From positions 3,654,501 to 3,718,500 of the forward strand of contig NZ_JAIZBG010000001.1 of assembly GCF_022267325.1 (NCBI RefSeq): a DNA stretch of 64,000 nucleotides, given 5' to 3'. The notes beneath the pieces are model-generated. The model did no database searches and was not told where the DNA came from. It was given only the letters and a program-made list of their open reading frames with translations. This stretch comes from Leptospira sanjuanensis (GTDB taxonomy: Bacteria > Spirochaetota > Leptospiria > Leptospirales > Leptospiraceae). The translations under genes were made by a program, and so were the position numbers. Of this stretch, positions 18,157 to 28,255 are shown piece by piece; the first letter of the stretch is position 1, and each line of letters starts with the position of its first letter.

Positions 18157-19557
18157 ATGAACCAAAAAAAGAATTTTTCTCAGTTAGAATCTCGACGAAC
18201 ATCGATCTATGACCCCCGATCTTCGATCGGAAAAGAATCGGATTCTTTTTTTTCGAAAGCAAAAAAGAATTCCGATCGCCGTCCCATCCGGAACTTATTC
18301 CTAATTCTTGCGCTGATCGTTTTTGCCGACGTGACCTCGGACATAGGAACGCTTTACTCTCAGGAACAAAAAGAGGAAAACGAAGAGTCCGCTCCCAATA
18401 AAGAAAACGACCCCGCCGACAAAAAGGATTTCTCCAAAAAAACACGGATCCCCGCGGAATCCGTGCAAAATCCGGAATATTCAAAAAATGGAAATAATCC
18501 TTCCGCAAAATCCGATTCGGAAAAAGAACAGGACAACAAACACCTTCCCCAATTCGGATTTTTTGTCGATTCGTATTACGCGCACAATCCGTATCGCCCG
18601 ACTTCGAGAGACAACAAATATCTGACGCAACCCGCGCGTTGGGACGAGATCAACGTCAACTTAGCGCATATCGACGGTAAAATCGAAACAGATCGATACA
18701 GAGGAAGACTCGCGTTTCAATTCGGAAATTCGGTGAACTCAAACTATAAAGCCGAAGTCAGTTCCGAAAAAAATTCCAATCAGGTTTCCGTTCGCAACAT
18801 TCAAGAAGGCTATGCGGGAATCAAACTCGCAAAGAATCTCTGGTTGGACGCGGGAATTTATTTCGGGAATATCGGGCTCGAAAGCTGGATCTCGCATTCG
18901 AACTGGAATTATACCCGCGCGCTTGCCCTCGACTACGTTCCGTATTATTCAAGCGGCTTTCGTCTTTCGTATCAATATTCCGAAAAACTTTCCTTTCAAC
19001 TCCATCTGATGAACGGATGGTCCAATATCACCGAAACCAACCGTGACAAAGCGATCGGAACGCAGATCGAATACAAATTCACGGATAAGTTCAAGGTCGT
19101 CCACAACACCTTCGTGGGGAACGAAGCGCCGGACAATCAGCCGCGCCAGACAAGATATTATAATAATATAATATTCCAATACAATTTTACGAAATTCTTC
19201 ATTGTCGCGGCGTCGGGGGACGTTGGGATTCAGCGCGTTCCCGATCCCGGAGTCAACGCGTATCGGCAGTGGTATCATGGAACGTTTTGGATCACTTACC
19301 GACCGATCGAAGTCTTCCGAACCTCGGTCCGCCTCGAAAGAATGTACGATCCCGAACAGACGATCGTCACGACCGCGACGAAGAACGGATTCCTGACGTC
19401 CGGCGCGACCCTGACCTTGGATTATATCCCGAACGAAAACGCGATGGTCCGTCTCGAAGGAAGATATTTCCGTTCGTACGACGCCGTGTTCGACCGGGAC
19501 AAATCGAATTCCAAGGAGGAGAAGTTCGTTGTTTTTGCGGTTTCCATAAAGATATAA
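18157..19557 (+). CDS. Beta-barrel porin-2 (BBP2/OmpL-like) family outer-membrane protein
   Basis: A 466-residue outer-membrane porin candidate. Segments GFFVDSYYA, INVNLAHIDGKI and RGRLAFQFGNSVNSNY match the putative beta-barrel porin-2 family (DUF1597). The N-terminus is unusual: about 45 basic and serine-rich residues precede the hydrophobic signal core (LFLILALIVF), and a charged, disordered linker (about 70-125) follows. No alternative start closer to the signal core was found. The protein ends in VSIKI rather than an aromatic residue. It lies after the operon terminator and probably has its own promoter. Confidence 0.8.
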   Translation: MNQKKNFSQLESRRTSIYDPRSSIGKESDSFFSKAKKNSDRRPIRNLFLILALIVFADVTSDIGTLYSQEQKEENEESAPNKENDPADKKDFSKKTRIPAESVQNPEYSKNGNNPSAKSDSEKEQDNKHLPQFGFFVDSYYAHNPYRPTSRDNKYLTQPARWDEINVNLAHIDGKIETDRYRGRLAFQFGNSVNSNYKAEVSSEKNSNQVSVRNIQEGYAGIKLAKNLWLDAGIYFGNIGLESWISHSNWNYTRALALDYVPYYSSGFRLSYQYSEKLSFQLHLMNGWSNITETNRDKAIGTQIEYKFTDKFKVVHNTFVGNEAPDNQPRQTRYYNNIIFQYNFTKFFIVAASGDVGIQRVPDPGVNAYRQWYHGTFWITYRPIEVFRTSVRLERMYDPEQTIVTTATKNGFLTSGATLTLDYIPNENAMVRLEGRYFRSYDAVFDRDKSNSKEEKFVVFAVSIKI

Positions 19558-19621
19558 AATCGTTTTTTAATAAAGAGGAAACTTCTTGAAACCTTTCGCA
19601 TTGCGGTTCGAATCGTAAGGT

Positions 19622-20152
19622 ATGGAACAAGCAACATTAGGCGGCGGCTGTTTTTGGTGTCTCGAAGGAGTGTATCAAATGGTGGATGGAGTGGAAACCA
19701 TCGTATCCGGTTACTCCGCGGGACATACGAACAACCCCGATTATCGTTCCGTATGTTCGGGAACGACCGGACACGCGGAAGTCGTTCAAATCACGTTCGA
19801 TCCGAAGGTGATTTCCTATCCCGAAATTTTGGAGATATTCTGGATCTGTCACGACCCTACTACGTTAAACCGACAAGGAAACGACGTGGGAACGCAGTAT
19901 CGTTCCATCATTCTCTATCATTCTCCCGAACAAAAACGACAAGCGGAAGAATCGATTCAAAAAGCCGGCTCGCATTTTTCGGATCCGATCGTAACGCAGG
20001 TCGAACCTCTGAAAGAATTCTTTCCGGCGGAGAATTACCATCAGAATTATTTTCGATCCAATCCGGGACAACCGTATTGCCACTACGTTGTTAAACCGAA
20101 GATCGATAAATATCTTAAGACCGGCTTTAAGGTCAAAAAGGTAAATTCCTAA
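19622..20152 (+). CDS. msrA: Peptide methionine sulfoxide reductase MsrA
   Basis: Reduces methionine-S-sulfoxide in proteins and free methionine, repairing oxidative damage. The 176-residue protein starts close to the catalytic GGCFWC motif (catalytic C10, second Cys C13), followed by the typical SGYSAG, HAEVVQ and GTQYRS segments. A late cysteine in PYCHYVV may resolve the disulfide. AAGG lies just before the ATG; an upstream TTG with a better Shine-Dalgarno is closed by a stop and is not used. Confidence 0.95.
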   Translation: MEQATLGGGCFWCLEGVYQMVDGVETIVSGYSAGHTNNPDYRSVCSGTTGHAEVVQITFDPKVISYPEILEIFWICHDPTTLNRQGNDVGTQYRSIILYHSPEQKRQAEESIQKAGSHFSDPIVTQVEPLKEFFPAENYHQNYFRSNPGQPYCHYVVKPKIDKYLKTGFKVKKVNS

Positions 20153-20190
20153 TATTCGTTTCGAGTTTTCGCAAAAGAAGAGGAACAAGT

Positions 20191-20310
20191 TTGAATCTTA
20201 AATTCTACTTGATCCTCTTGGTACCAACGATAAACTGCTTCTTCAATGAACGCGAAAATTCGAAGAACATTCTGGATTCTTTTTCTGGGAATTTTTCTTT
20301 CCCAGTGTAA
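20191..20310 (+). CDS. Possible small lipoprotein or leader peptide overlapping the hydrolase start
   Basis: A 39-codon frame starting TTG at 20191 with AGAGGAAC 4-5 nt upstream, a better ribosome site than that of the following hydrolase. It encodes MNLKFYLILLVPTINC, which resembles a spirochaetal lipoprotein signal (Asn at -1 and Cys16), then a short polar tail. It overlaps the first 65 nt of the hydrolase gene in another frame. It could be a translated leader that couples to the hydrolase, a small lipoprotein, or chance. Confidence 0.3.
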   Translation: MNLKFYLILLVPTINCFFNERENSKNILDSFSGNFSFPV

Positions 20311-21319
20311 GGCGAGCATTCAGCTGCAAGGTGAAATGCATCATCCCAAAACGGAAGACGGTTGGGATTTAACTCTCGAACACTTTCCTCCGTTAGCGGG
20401 TCATCCGCCAAAAAAATATCCCGTGATTCTCTGTCACGGATTGATCGCAAACAGAACCTATCTTAAGATCAACGAGAAAAGTTCCATCGTGGGAAGACTT
20501 CAAAAGGAAGGATACGACGTTTGGTTGTTGGATCTGAGAGGAAGAAGGGACGCGGGTTATCCTTCCTTATTCTTCGGAGATAAGACGTTTTCATACAGCA
20601 TGGACGATTATATCCGATACGACGTAGACGCGGCCATCAAACACGTGTTAAATGCGACCGGAAAAGATAAGGTAAACTGGGTCGGTCACAGCATGGGCGG
20701 GATGATCATCTATTCCAGAATCGGAAGCCTCGGCGAAAAACGAATCGCGAACTTCGTAGCGATCGGATCGCCCGCGATCATGGACCCCCCGAATTCCGCG
20801 CTCAAACGCTGGACTTCCTTAACTTGGCTGATGAATCTTTGGCCGGTGGTTCCCGCCGAAACCTGGGCCGGAATCCAAGGAGGAACGGGAATTCCGTTTC
20901 TTCCTCAAAAATCGTTCGAAGAACTTTTCTGGCACAAACCGAACATCGAATCTTCGATTCTTTCCGACGTAAAAACGACGTCGATCAACCCCGGCGCAAA
21001 GAACGAAATTCTACAGTTCAAAGATCTGGCCGAAAGCGGGGAAATCCGCAGCTTGGATCACAAGATCTCGTATTCGAACGGACTCAAGAATATCAAAATT
21101 CCGACCTTGTTGATCGCCGGAAGAAGGGATAAATTAGGAATGTCTTATTCTCTTCGTTACGCATACGACAATATCGGTTCCGAAGATAAAACGTTGTTCA
21201 TCGCGTCTAGATCGAACAATCATTCCGACGACTACGGTCACACCGATTTGATCGTCGGGAAGAATGCGGACAGAGACGTTTTCGTTCCTCTCGTCGCATG
21301 GCTGGATAAAAGAAACTAA
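20246..21319 (+). CDS. Secreted alpha/beta-hydrolase (lipase/esterase-like)
   Basis: A 357-residue alpha/beta-hydrolase of the lipase type with an N-terminal hydrophobic signal ending at C21; the residue before Cys is Gln, unusual for a spirochaetal lipobox, so lipidation is uncertain. The oxyanion strand VILCHGLIANR, the nucleophile elbow GHSMGG (S149), an acidic residue in IAGRRDKLG and a late histidine (YGHTDLI) form the expected triad. The substrate is unknown; the ester or triacylglycerol class is typical. It is followed by a shorter paralogue 17 nt downstream, so the two are likely co-transcribed. Confidence 0.85.
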   Translation: MNAKIRRTFWILFLGIFLSQCKASIQLQGEMHHPKTEDGWDLTLEHFPPLAGHPPKKYPVILCHGLIANRTYLKINEKSSIVGRLQKEGYDVWLLDLRGRRDAGYPSLFFGDKTFSYSMDDYIRYDVDAAIKHVLNATGKDKVNWVGHSMGGMIIYSRIGSLGEKRIANFVAIGSPAIMDPPNSALKRWTSLTWLMNLWPVVPAETWAGIQGGTGIPFLPQKSFEELFWHKPNIESSILSDVKTTSINPGAKNEILQFKDLAESGEIRSLDHKISYSNGLKNIKIPTLLIAGRRDKLGMSYSLRYAYDNIGSEDKTLFIASRSNNHSDDYGHTDLIVGKNADRDVFVPLVAWLDKRN

Positions 21320-21336
21320 TCGAATTGGACTCAAAA

Positions 21337-22302
21337 ATGAAATTTATACGATTAAAAACCGCAGCGATCGCTTCGTTGCTGATCGCGCTTCTTTTCGGAT
21401 GTACGCGTTATGTGGTCATTACAGAACAGAAATTCACCTCTCAAACGGCGAACATAGGACCGAATCTTTTTTTGACGACCTTCTCCTATGAGAATTCTCA
21501 TTATCCTCCGGTGCTTCTCGTCGATCCCGTGTTCATCAATAAAAAAGCTTTGTATCTCGGTGATAAATCCGGTTTGATCGGAGTGTTAAACGGAAACGGA
21601 TTTTCGGTTTGGCTTCTTCATTTCGAAGATCATAAATCGGTGAACCTCAAAGAAATCGGGGAAAATCTGATCCCCGACGTGATCGCGAGAATCCAGAAAG
21701 TCACCGGAAAAAAAGAATACATCCTCGGCGGAATTTCCCTCGGAGGACAAGCCGTATTACATTCTTTTAAAGCGAAGAAGATTCCCGACATCTCCAAAGC
21801 GTTCTTTCTCGGAACGGGAATGGATTACAAATACAACGATAGCTTTCTGGAACAGATGAAGACGGAAAAAAGATTCGGAACCGATCTGAGCAACTCCTGC
21901 AAAAACAAGGAAAGCTTCTGCAAACGGTTCATATCCTTCGACGAGGACGATCCTACGACTTTATTCGTATATCAGAATCTTTTTAACTACTTGCCCGCGC
22001 TTGAGGAAAATCCGAAAACCTGGGAGTCGTTCGAGTCGACCACGTTTCCTTCCCTTTTTATCGGAGGAAGAATCGACAACGTATCTCCTACGGAAAGCAT
22101 TCATCCCGTTTACAAACGGAAAAAAGGAAAGAAGGAATATCTGGAAGCGGGAAGAGACAACGGAATGTCGATCGACTACGATCACTTGGGATTGTTCGCA
22201 TACGAAGACGCGCCCGGCGATATTTATCAGAAAATCGCCGATTGGTTGAAGGAAAAAGAACCGGAAACTACGAAGGCCGTTTCCACCCCAGCAAATCCAT
22301 AA
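21337..22302 (+). CDS. Lipoprotein with alpha/beta-hydrolase fold
   Basis: A 321-residue lipoprotein with a clear signal (LIALLFGC, Cys22) and an alpha/beta-hydrolase-like body: PVLLVDPVFIN in place of the usual HG strand, and GGISLGG as nucleophile elbow. It resembles the preceding hydrolase in layout (SGLIG..L...GFSVWLL against IVGRL...GYDVWLL), suggesting tandem duplication. The oxyanion HG motif is replaced, so activity may be altered. An in-frame TTG at 21325 would add four residues. Its 3' end overlaps the convergent UDG gene by 35 nt. Confidence 0.8.
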   Translation: MKFIRLKTAAIASLLIALLFGCTRYVVITEQKFTSQTANIGPNLFLTTFSYENSHYPPVLLVDPVFINKKALYLGDKSGLIGVLNGNGFSVWLLHFEDHKSVNLKEIGENLIPDVIARIQKVTGKKEYILGGISLGGQAVLHSFKAKKIPDISKAFFLGTGMDYKYNDSFLEQMKTEKRFGTDLSNSCKNKESFCKRFISFDEDDPTTLFVYQNLFNYLPALEENPKTWESFESTTFPSLFIGGRIDNVSPTESIHPVYKRKKGKKEYLEAGRDNGMSIDYDHLGLFAYEDAPGDIYQKIADWLKEKEPETTKAVSTPANP

Positions 22303-22879
22303 CTTTTTTGATGTCCTCCCAAACCTCGCGTTTGAGAGGACTGTTCTCCCCGCCGTTGCGGATCACAAAACTCGGGTGATACGTAGGCATCACCGGAATT
22401 CCGAAAAACGATCCCCAGGTTCCTCTGAGTTTGGTGATTCCTTCCTTGGTATTTAAGATAAATCTTGTGGAAGGATTTCCGAGCGTAACGAGAACTTTCG
22501 GCTGAATGATTTCCAACTGTCTCAAAAGATACGGAGCGCAAGCTCTCGTTTCCTCTTCCTCGGGCGGGCGATCCTTTTCGAACTTCATGTCCAAGGTGGG
22601 TCTGCACTTTACGATATTCGCGATATAAACGGATTCTCTCGGAACTCCCATTCCTTTTTCGATGATTCTCGTCAGCAGTTCACCGGCTCGACCCACGAAC
22701 GGCCGGCCGGTGAGATCCTCTTGTTTGCCCGGACCTTCTCCGATAAAAACGACCTCCGCATCCGGATTTCCTTCCCCGAAAACGGTTTGGGTTCGAGTCG
22801 TATGAAGCTTGCAGAGTTTGCAGGCGGAAACCTCGGATTGAACGAGGGCGAGTCTTCTGAGTTTTTCTTCTTTGCTCAT
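22268..22879 (-). CDS. Family-4 uracil-DNA glycosylase (4Fe-4S)
   Basis: Removes uracil from DNA in base-excision repair. The 203-residue protein has the motif GEGPGKQED, the segment GRPFVGRAG and the YHPSF motif. Four cysteines (C20, C23, C92, C114) are spaced as in iron-sulfur family-4 enzymes. The start at 22879 (MSKEEKL) matches family length; the longer open frame to 23020 would run over the start of the divergent exonuclease gene. The two genes start 46 nt apart and may share a promoter region. Confidence 0.92.
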   Translation of the reverse strand: MSKEEKLRRLALVQSEVSACKLCKLHTTRTQTVFGEGNPDAEVVFIGEGPGKQEDLTGRPFVGRAGELLTRIIEKGMGVPRESVYIANIVKCRPTLDMKFEKDRPPEEEETRACAPYLLRQLEIIQPKVLVTLGNPSTRFILNTKEGITKLRGTWGSFFGIPVMPTYHPSFVIRNGGENSPLKREVWEDIKKVMDLLGWKRPS

Positions 22880-22925
22880 CGAAAATACGTTCCATCCAAA
22901 TTGAAAAAGAATTTCTCTGGAGTCA

Positions 22926-23930
22926 ATGGAAATGATCGTCCTAACGGAAGCGGGATTGTATGTACCCCAAGCGGACGTATATGTCGATCCGTGGAAAGGA
23001 GTTTCCCGAGCCATTCTCACGCACGCACATTCCGATCATACTCGCAGAGGTTCTCGTCATTATCTTTGTGCGGAACCCGGTCTTTCTCTCACGCTGGAAC
23101 GGCTTGGACCGAAAGTAAACGTGGAAACTCTTCGTTATGGACAAGCCGTTTATCGCAACGGGGTTAAGATCAGTCTTCATTCCGCCGGTCATATTTTGGG
23201 ATCGGCCCAGGTTCGGATCGAATATAAGGGAAGAATCACGGTGATCAGCGGAGATTACAAAACGGTTCCCGATCCGACCTGCGAACCCATCGAAATTTTA
23301 CGATGCGATACGTTTTTATCCGAAGCCACCTTTGCAAAACCGTATTATCTTTGGGAAAAACCGAAATTCGTATTTCAGAATATTCTAAACTATATCTTGG
23401 AAAATCACGCGCTGGGGGAAATCACCGTTCTATACGGATATTCCTTGGGGAAAGCGCAAAGAATTCTCAAAGGACTTTCGCTCGCAGCGGAGTCCGCCGG
23501 AACTTCGTTGGATTTTTACGTACACGATTCGATTCTTTCCATGAACAAACGATACGAAGAATCGGGGATTTCTCTTCCGAAAGCGAAAGCCATCGATCAG
23601 TTTACGGAGAAGGTCAAACATCCGTTCGTGTTTGTCGCACCTCCCGGCGTTCCGATTCCGAACCCGAAATCGCAAAAAATTCGAAGCGCGTTTTGTTCGG
23701 GATGGATGCAGCTTTCCAAAAACAGAAAGGCCGGAAGCTTTCACAAAGGTTTCGTCTTATCGGATCACGCGGATTGGAACGAATTGATCGAAACGATTCA
23801 TGCGACCGAAGCGGAAGAAATCCTTCTCACGCACGGCGATACAAAAGACATAGTTCGTTATTTGAAAGAAACGGGAAAGAACGCAAAAACGCTCAAAACG
23901 AAGTTTCATTCTGAAGAATTCGAATCCTGA
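22926..23930 (+). CDS. Ligase-associated DNA exonuclease (metallo-beta-lactamase fold)
   Basis: A 334-residue MBL-fold nuclease related to mRNA 3'-end processing/CPSF73 proteins, of the kind normally encoded beside an ATP-dependent DNA ligase in bacterial ligase-associated repair clusters. Metal ligands are in LTHAHSDHTRRG (H33, H35, D37, H38), with HSAGHILGSAQ, SGDYK and the C-terminal SDHADW and LTHGD histidines. GGAG precedes the ATG by 4 nt. It is divergent from uracil-DNA glycosylase, and a degenerate ligase homologue lies 4.3 kb downstream. The processing role is inferred from the family. Confidence 0.88.
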   Translation: MEMIVLTEAGLYVPQADVYVDPWKGVSRAILTHAHSDHTRRGSRHYLCAEPGLSLTLERLGPKVNVETLRYGQAVYRNGVKISLHSAGHILGSAQVRIEYKGRITVISGDYKTVPDPTCEPIEILRCDTFLSEATFAKPYYLWEKPKFVFQNILNYILENHALGEITVLYGYSLGKAQRILKGLSLAAESAGTSLDFYVHDSILSMNKRYEESGISLPKAKAIDQFTEKVKHPFVFVAPPGVPIPNPKSQKIRSAFCSGWMQLSKNRKAGSFHKGFVLSDHADWNELIETIHATEAEEILLTHGDTKDIVRYLKETGKNAKTLKTKFHSEEFES

Positions 23931-23943
23931 AGGAGTTCCCACA
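23928..23943. repeat. Palindromic repeat element, copy 3
   Basis: TGAAGGAGTTCCCACA. The stop codon of the exonuclease gene forms the first three bases of the element. The left arm is degenerate. Confidence 0.6.
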
Positions 23944-24209
23944 CTTATTCTTTCGAAGGATTTCTCCGGGGATTTTCGGAACGTATGGAACCGCCGCGGA
24001 TTTCAACTTCGAAACAAGTCCTCAATAGTTTAAAATTATAATATTCTTTTCTTTTGCTCTCTTGAAAAAAAGACGATTCGCTTCTAATTATAAGGCGGTA
24101 GGATTTTTGGAAAAAATTTATTTAGAATGGAATCTCCGATTCCGGATTCGCTTGAATTTTTCATTACAAAAATTGAATCAATTCCGGTTGTCAAACGGGG
24201 AGCTAATCT

Positions 24210-25514
24210 ATGAACGAAACCGAACAACCCAAGTTGAAGAAGGCGAGAGCGGAACATCGTTACGCTTTGATACAATGGATTCAAAAGAACGAAGTTCTGA
24301 AAATCAAAGAGGAACTCGAATCCAGAGGAACGGAGTTTTACGGGAATTCTCCGCTTTTCTTTGCAGCGAGCGAAAACAGCCCCGCCGTTTTGGAGTTATT
24401 GGAAACCTTCGGGTTTTCCTTAGATACGCGCGATTCCAATCAAAACTCGCTTCATTTTTATGCCTGCAGGGATCGCGGTAAAACGGAAGTCGTCGAATAT
24501 CTTCTTCAAAAAAAGATTCTGCCCGATCCTGCCGACGTCGTTGAAGCCGCTAACGCCGGAAAAATCGACATTCTAAAATTATATCAGAAACAGGGAATCG
24601 ATCTGAAAGATCCGAACCTGAAAAACTCCAGTTACACACTTCTGGAAATCGCCGCGTTCAGCGGATTGGAATGTGTGAAATTTCTTTTTGACCAAGGCGT
24701 AAAACTGGAGGATTCCGTTCTTCCCAGAGCGGCCAATCTCGGAAAACTCGATTTGGTTCGTTACCTGCTCGAAGAACAAAGCGCCGATCCGAACGTCAAG
24801 ATCCACGAAAGAAACGCGGTTCACGAAGCGTGTTTGGGACCGTTCAGTCACGATCCTTCGGATCATTTGGAAATTCTGAAGTTGTTACACAAACACGGAG
24901 GAGACTTGAACGCGGTTTCCGATTGGATTCCGAATTCGTACGCTTATACCCCGCTTCACTTTGCCTGCCGCCCCGGCCCTCAAGACAAAACTCCGATCAT
25001 TAAATACCTTTTGGAAAACGGCGCGAATCCCGATTTGGAAAATCCGAATTCCGCTTTGAGCATCGCGGATACGAAAACTAGAAAAGAGATTCTTAAATTT
25101 CTCGAAACGAAAAAAGGAATTCAACTTTCCAAGGACCCGTTCGAAAGATCGTTTCAGGTCGAGAAGATGATCGACTTTGCGGAAAACGCGATCCGCGATT
25201 TTGCGAGGGAGAATCCGAACGCGCGCGTCTTTCAGTTCGTCATCGAAGGAGCGACGATGAGTATGAGCGATCTTTTCGATCCGGACTACTACGTGGGAGA
25301 TTGGAAATACGAAGGCTTTGCCTCCTTCGAACAGGAGCACGGTTTCGATTTTCAACTTTGGCGCGAACACTACGATTCCATGGGCGAAGACGAAAATTCT
25401 CCGTATGCGGTAGCGATGAAAAAACTGTTCGAAGGCCTCCGGAAACGAAAAGCCTTCGATTGCCTCAAACGCTCCAAAAATTTCGAAGCGAGAATGATCG
25501 ATCATACGTATTAG
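24210..25514 (+). CDS. Ankyrin-repeat protein
   Basis: A 434-residue cytoplasmic protein with about six ankyrin repeats (residues about 45-320; examples TPLHFACRPG, IIKYLLENGANPDLENPN, LEILKLLHKHGGDLNAV). A C-terminal domain of about 110 residues that I do not recognise follows (FVIEGATMSMSDLF, GDWKYEGF). No signal peptide. GGGGAG lies 8 nt before the ATG. Ankyrin repeats mediate protein binding; the partner is unknown. It sits between the exonuclease and the penicillin acylase genes. Confidence 0.85.
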   Translation: MNETEQPKLKKARAEHRYALIQWIQKNEVLKIKEELESRGTEFYGNSPLFFAASENSPAVLELLETFGFSLDTRDSNQNSLHFYACRDRGKTEVVEYLLQKKILPDPADVVEAANAGKIDILKLYQKQGIDLKDPNLKNSSYTLLEIAAFSGLECVKFLFDQGVKLEDSVLPRAANLGKLDLVRYLLEEQSADPNVKIHERNAVHEACLGPFSHDPSDHLEILKLLHKHGGDLNAVSDWIPNSYAYTPLHFACRPGPQDKTPIIKYLLENGANPDLENPNSALSIADTKTRKEILKFLETKKGIQLSKDPFERSFQVEKMIDFAENAIRDFARENPNARVFQFVIEGATMSMSDLFDPDYYVGDWKYEGFASFEQEHGFDFQLWREHYDSMGEDENSPYAVAMKKLFEGLRKRKAFDCLKRSKNFEARMIDHTY

Positions 25515-25568
25515 AAAGATCGCATATACTTTCGGCTTCGACCGATAAACGGCCGAAACGAAGAATTG

Positions 25569-28088
<2,520 letters not shown>

Positions 28089-28255
28089 AGCCTAACCAGT
28101 TTTTATAATTTCTCAGCGAAAGGAGCTTACTCAAAACGGTTCGAATAGCAAGAAAAGTTTTAGTCGGATTTCCTTTTTCGAAATCCTTTTTGATAAAATG
28201 TGTATCGATTAAAAATTATAATTTCGTATATCCTGTTTTGGAGATAATTTTCGCG

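Noticed and set aside
19586..19621. TTG start with good ribosome site upstream of msrA
   Set aside because: In frame with msrA but closed by a TAA ten codons later, so it cannot extend MsrA.
22880..23020. Longer start of the uracil-DNA glycosylase
   Set aside because: Would overlap the divergent exonuclease start by about 95 nt and add 47 residues not found in the family.
24062..24481. 139-codon frame overlapping the ankyrin gene start
   Set aside because: Arg/Phe-rich shadow frame without a ribosome site; ankyrin repeats define the real frame.
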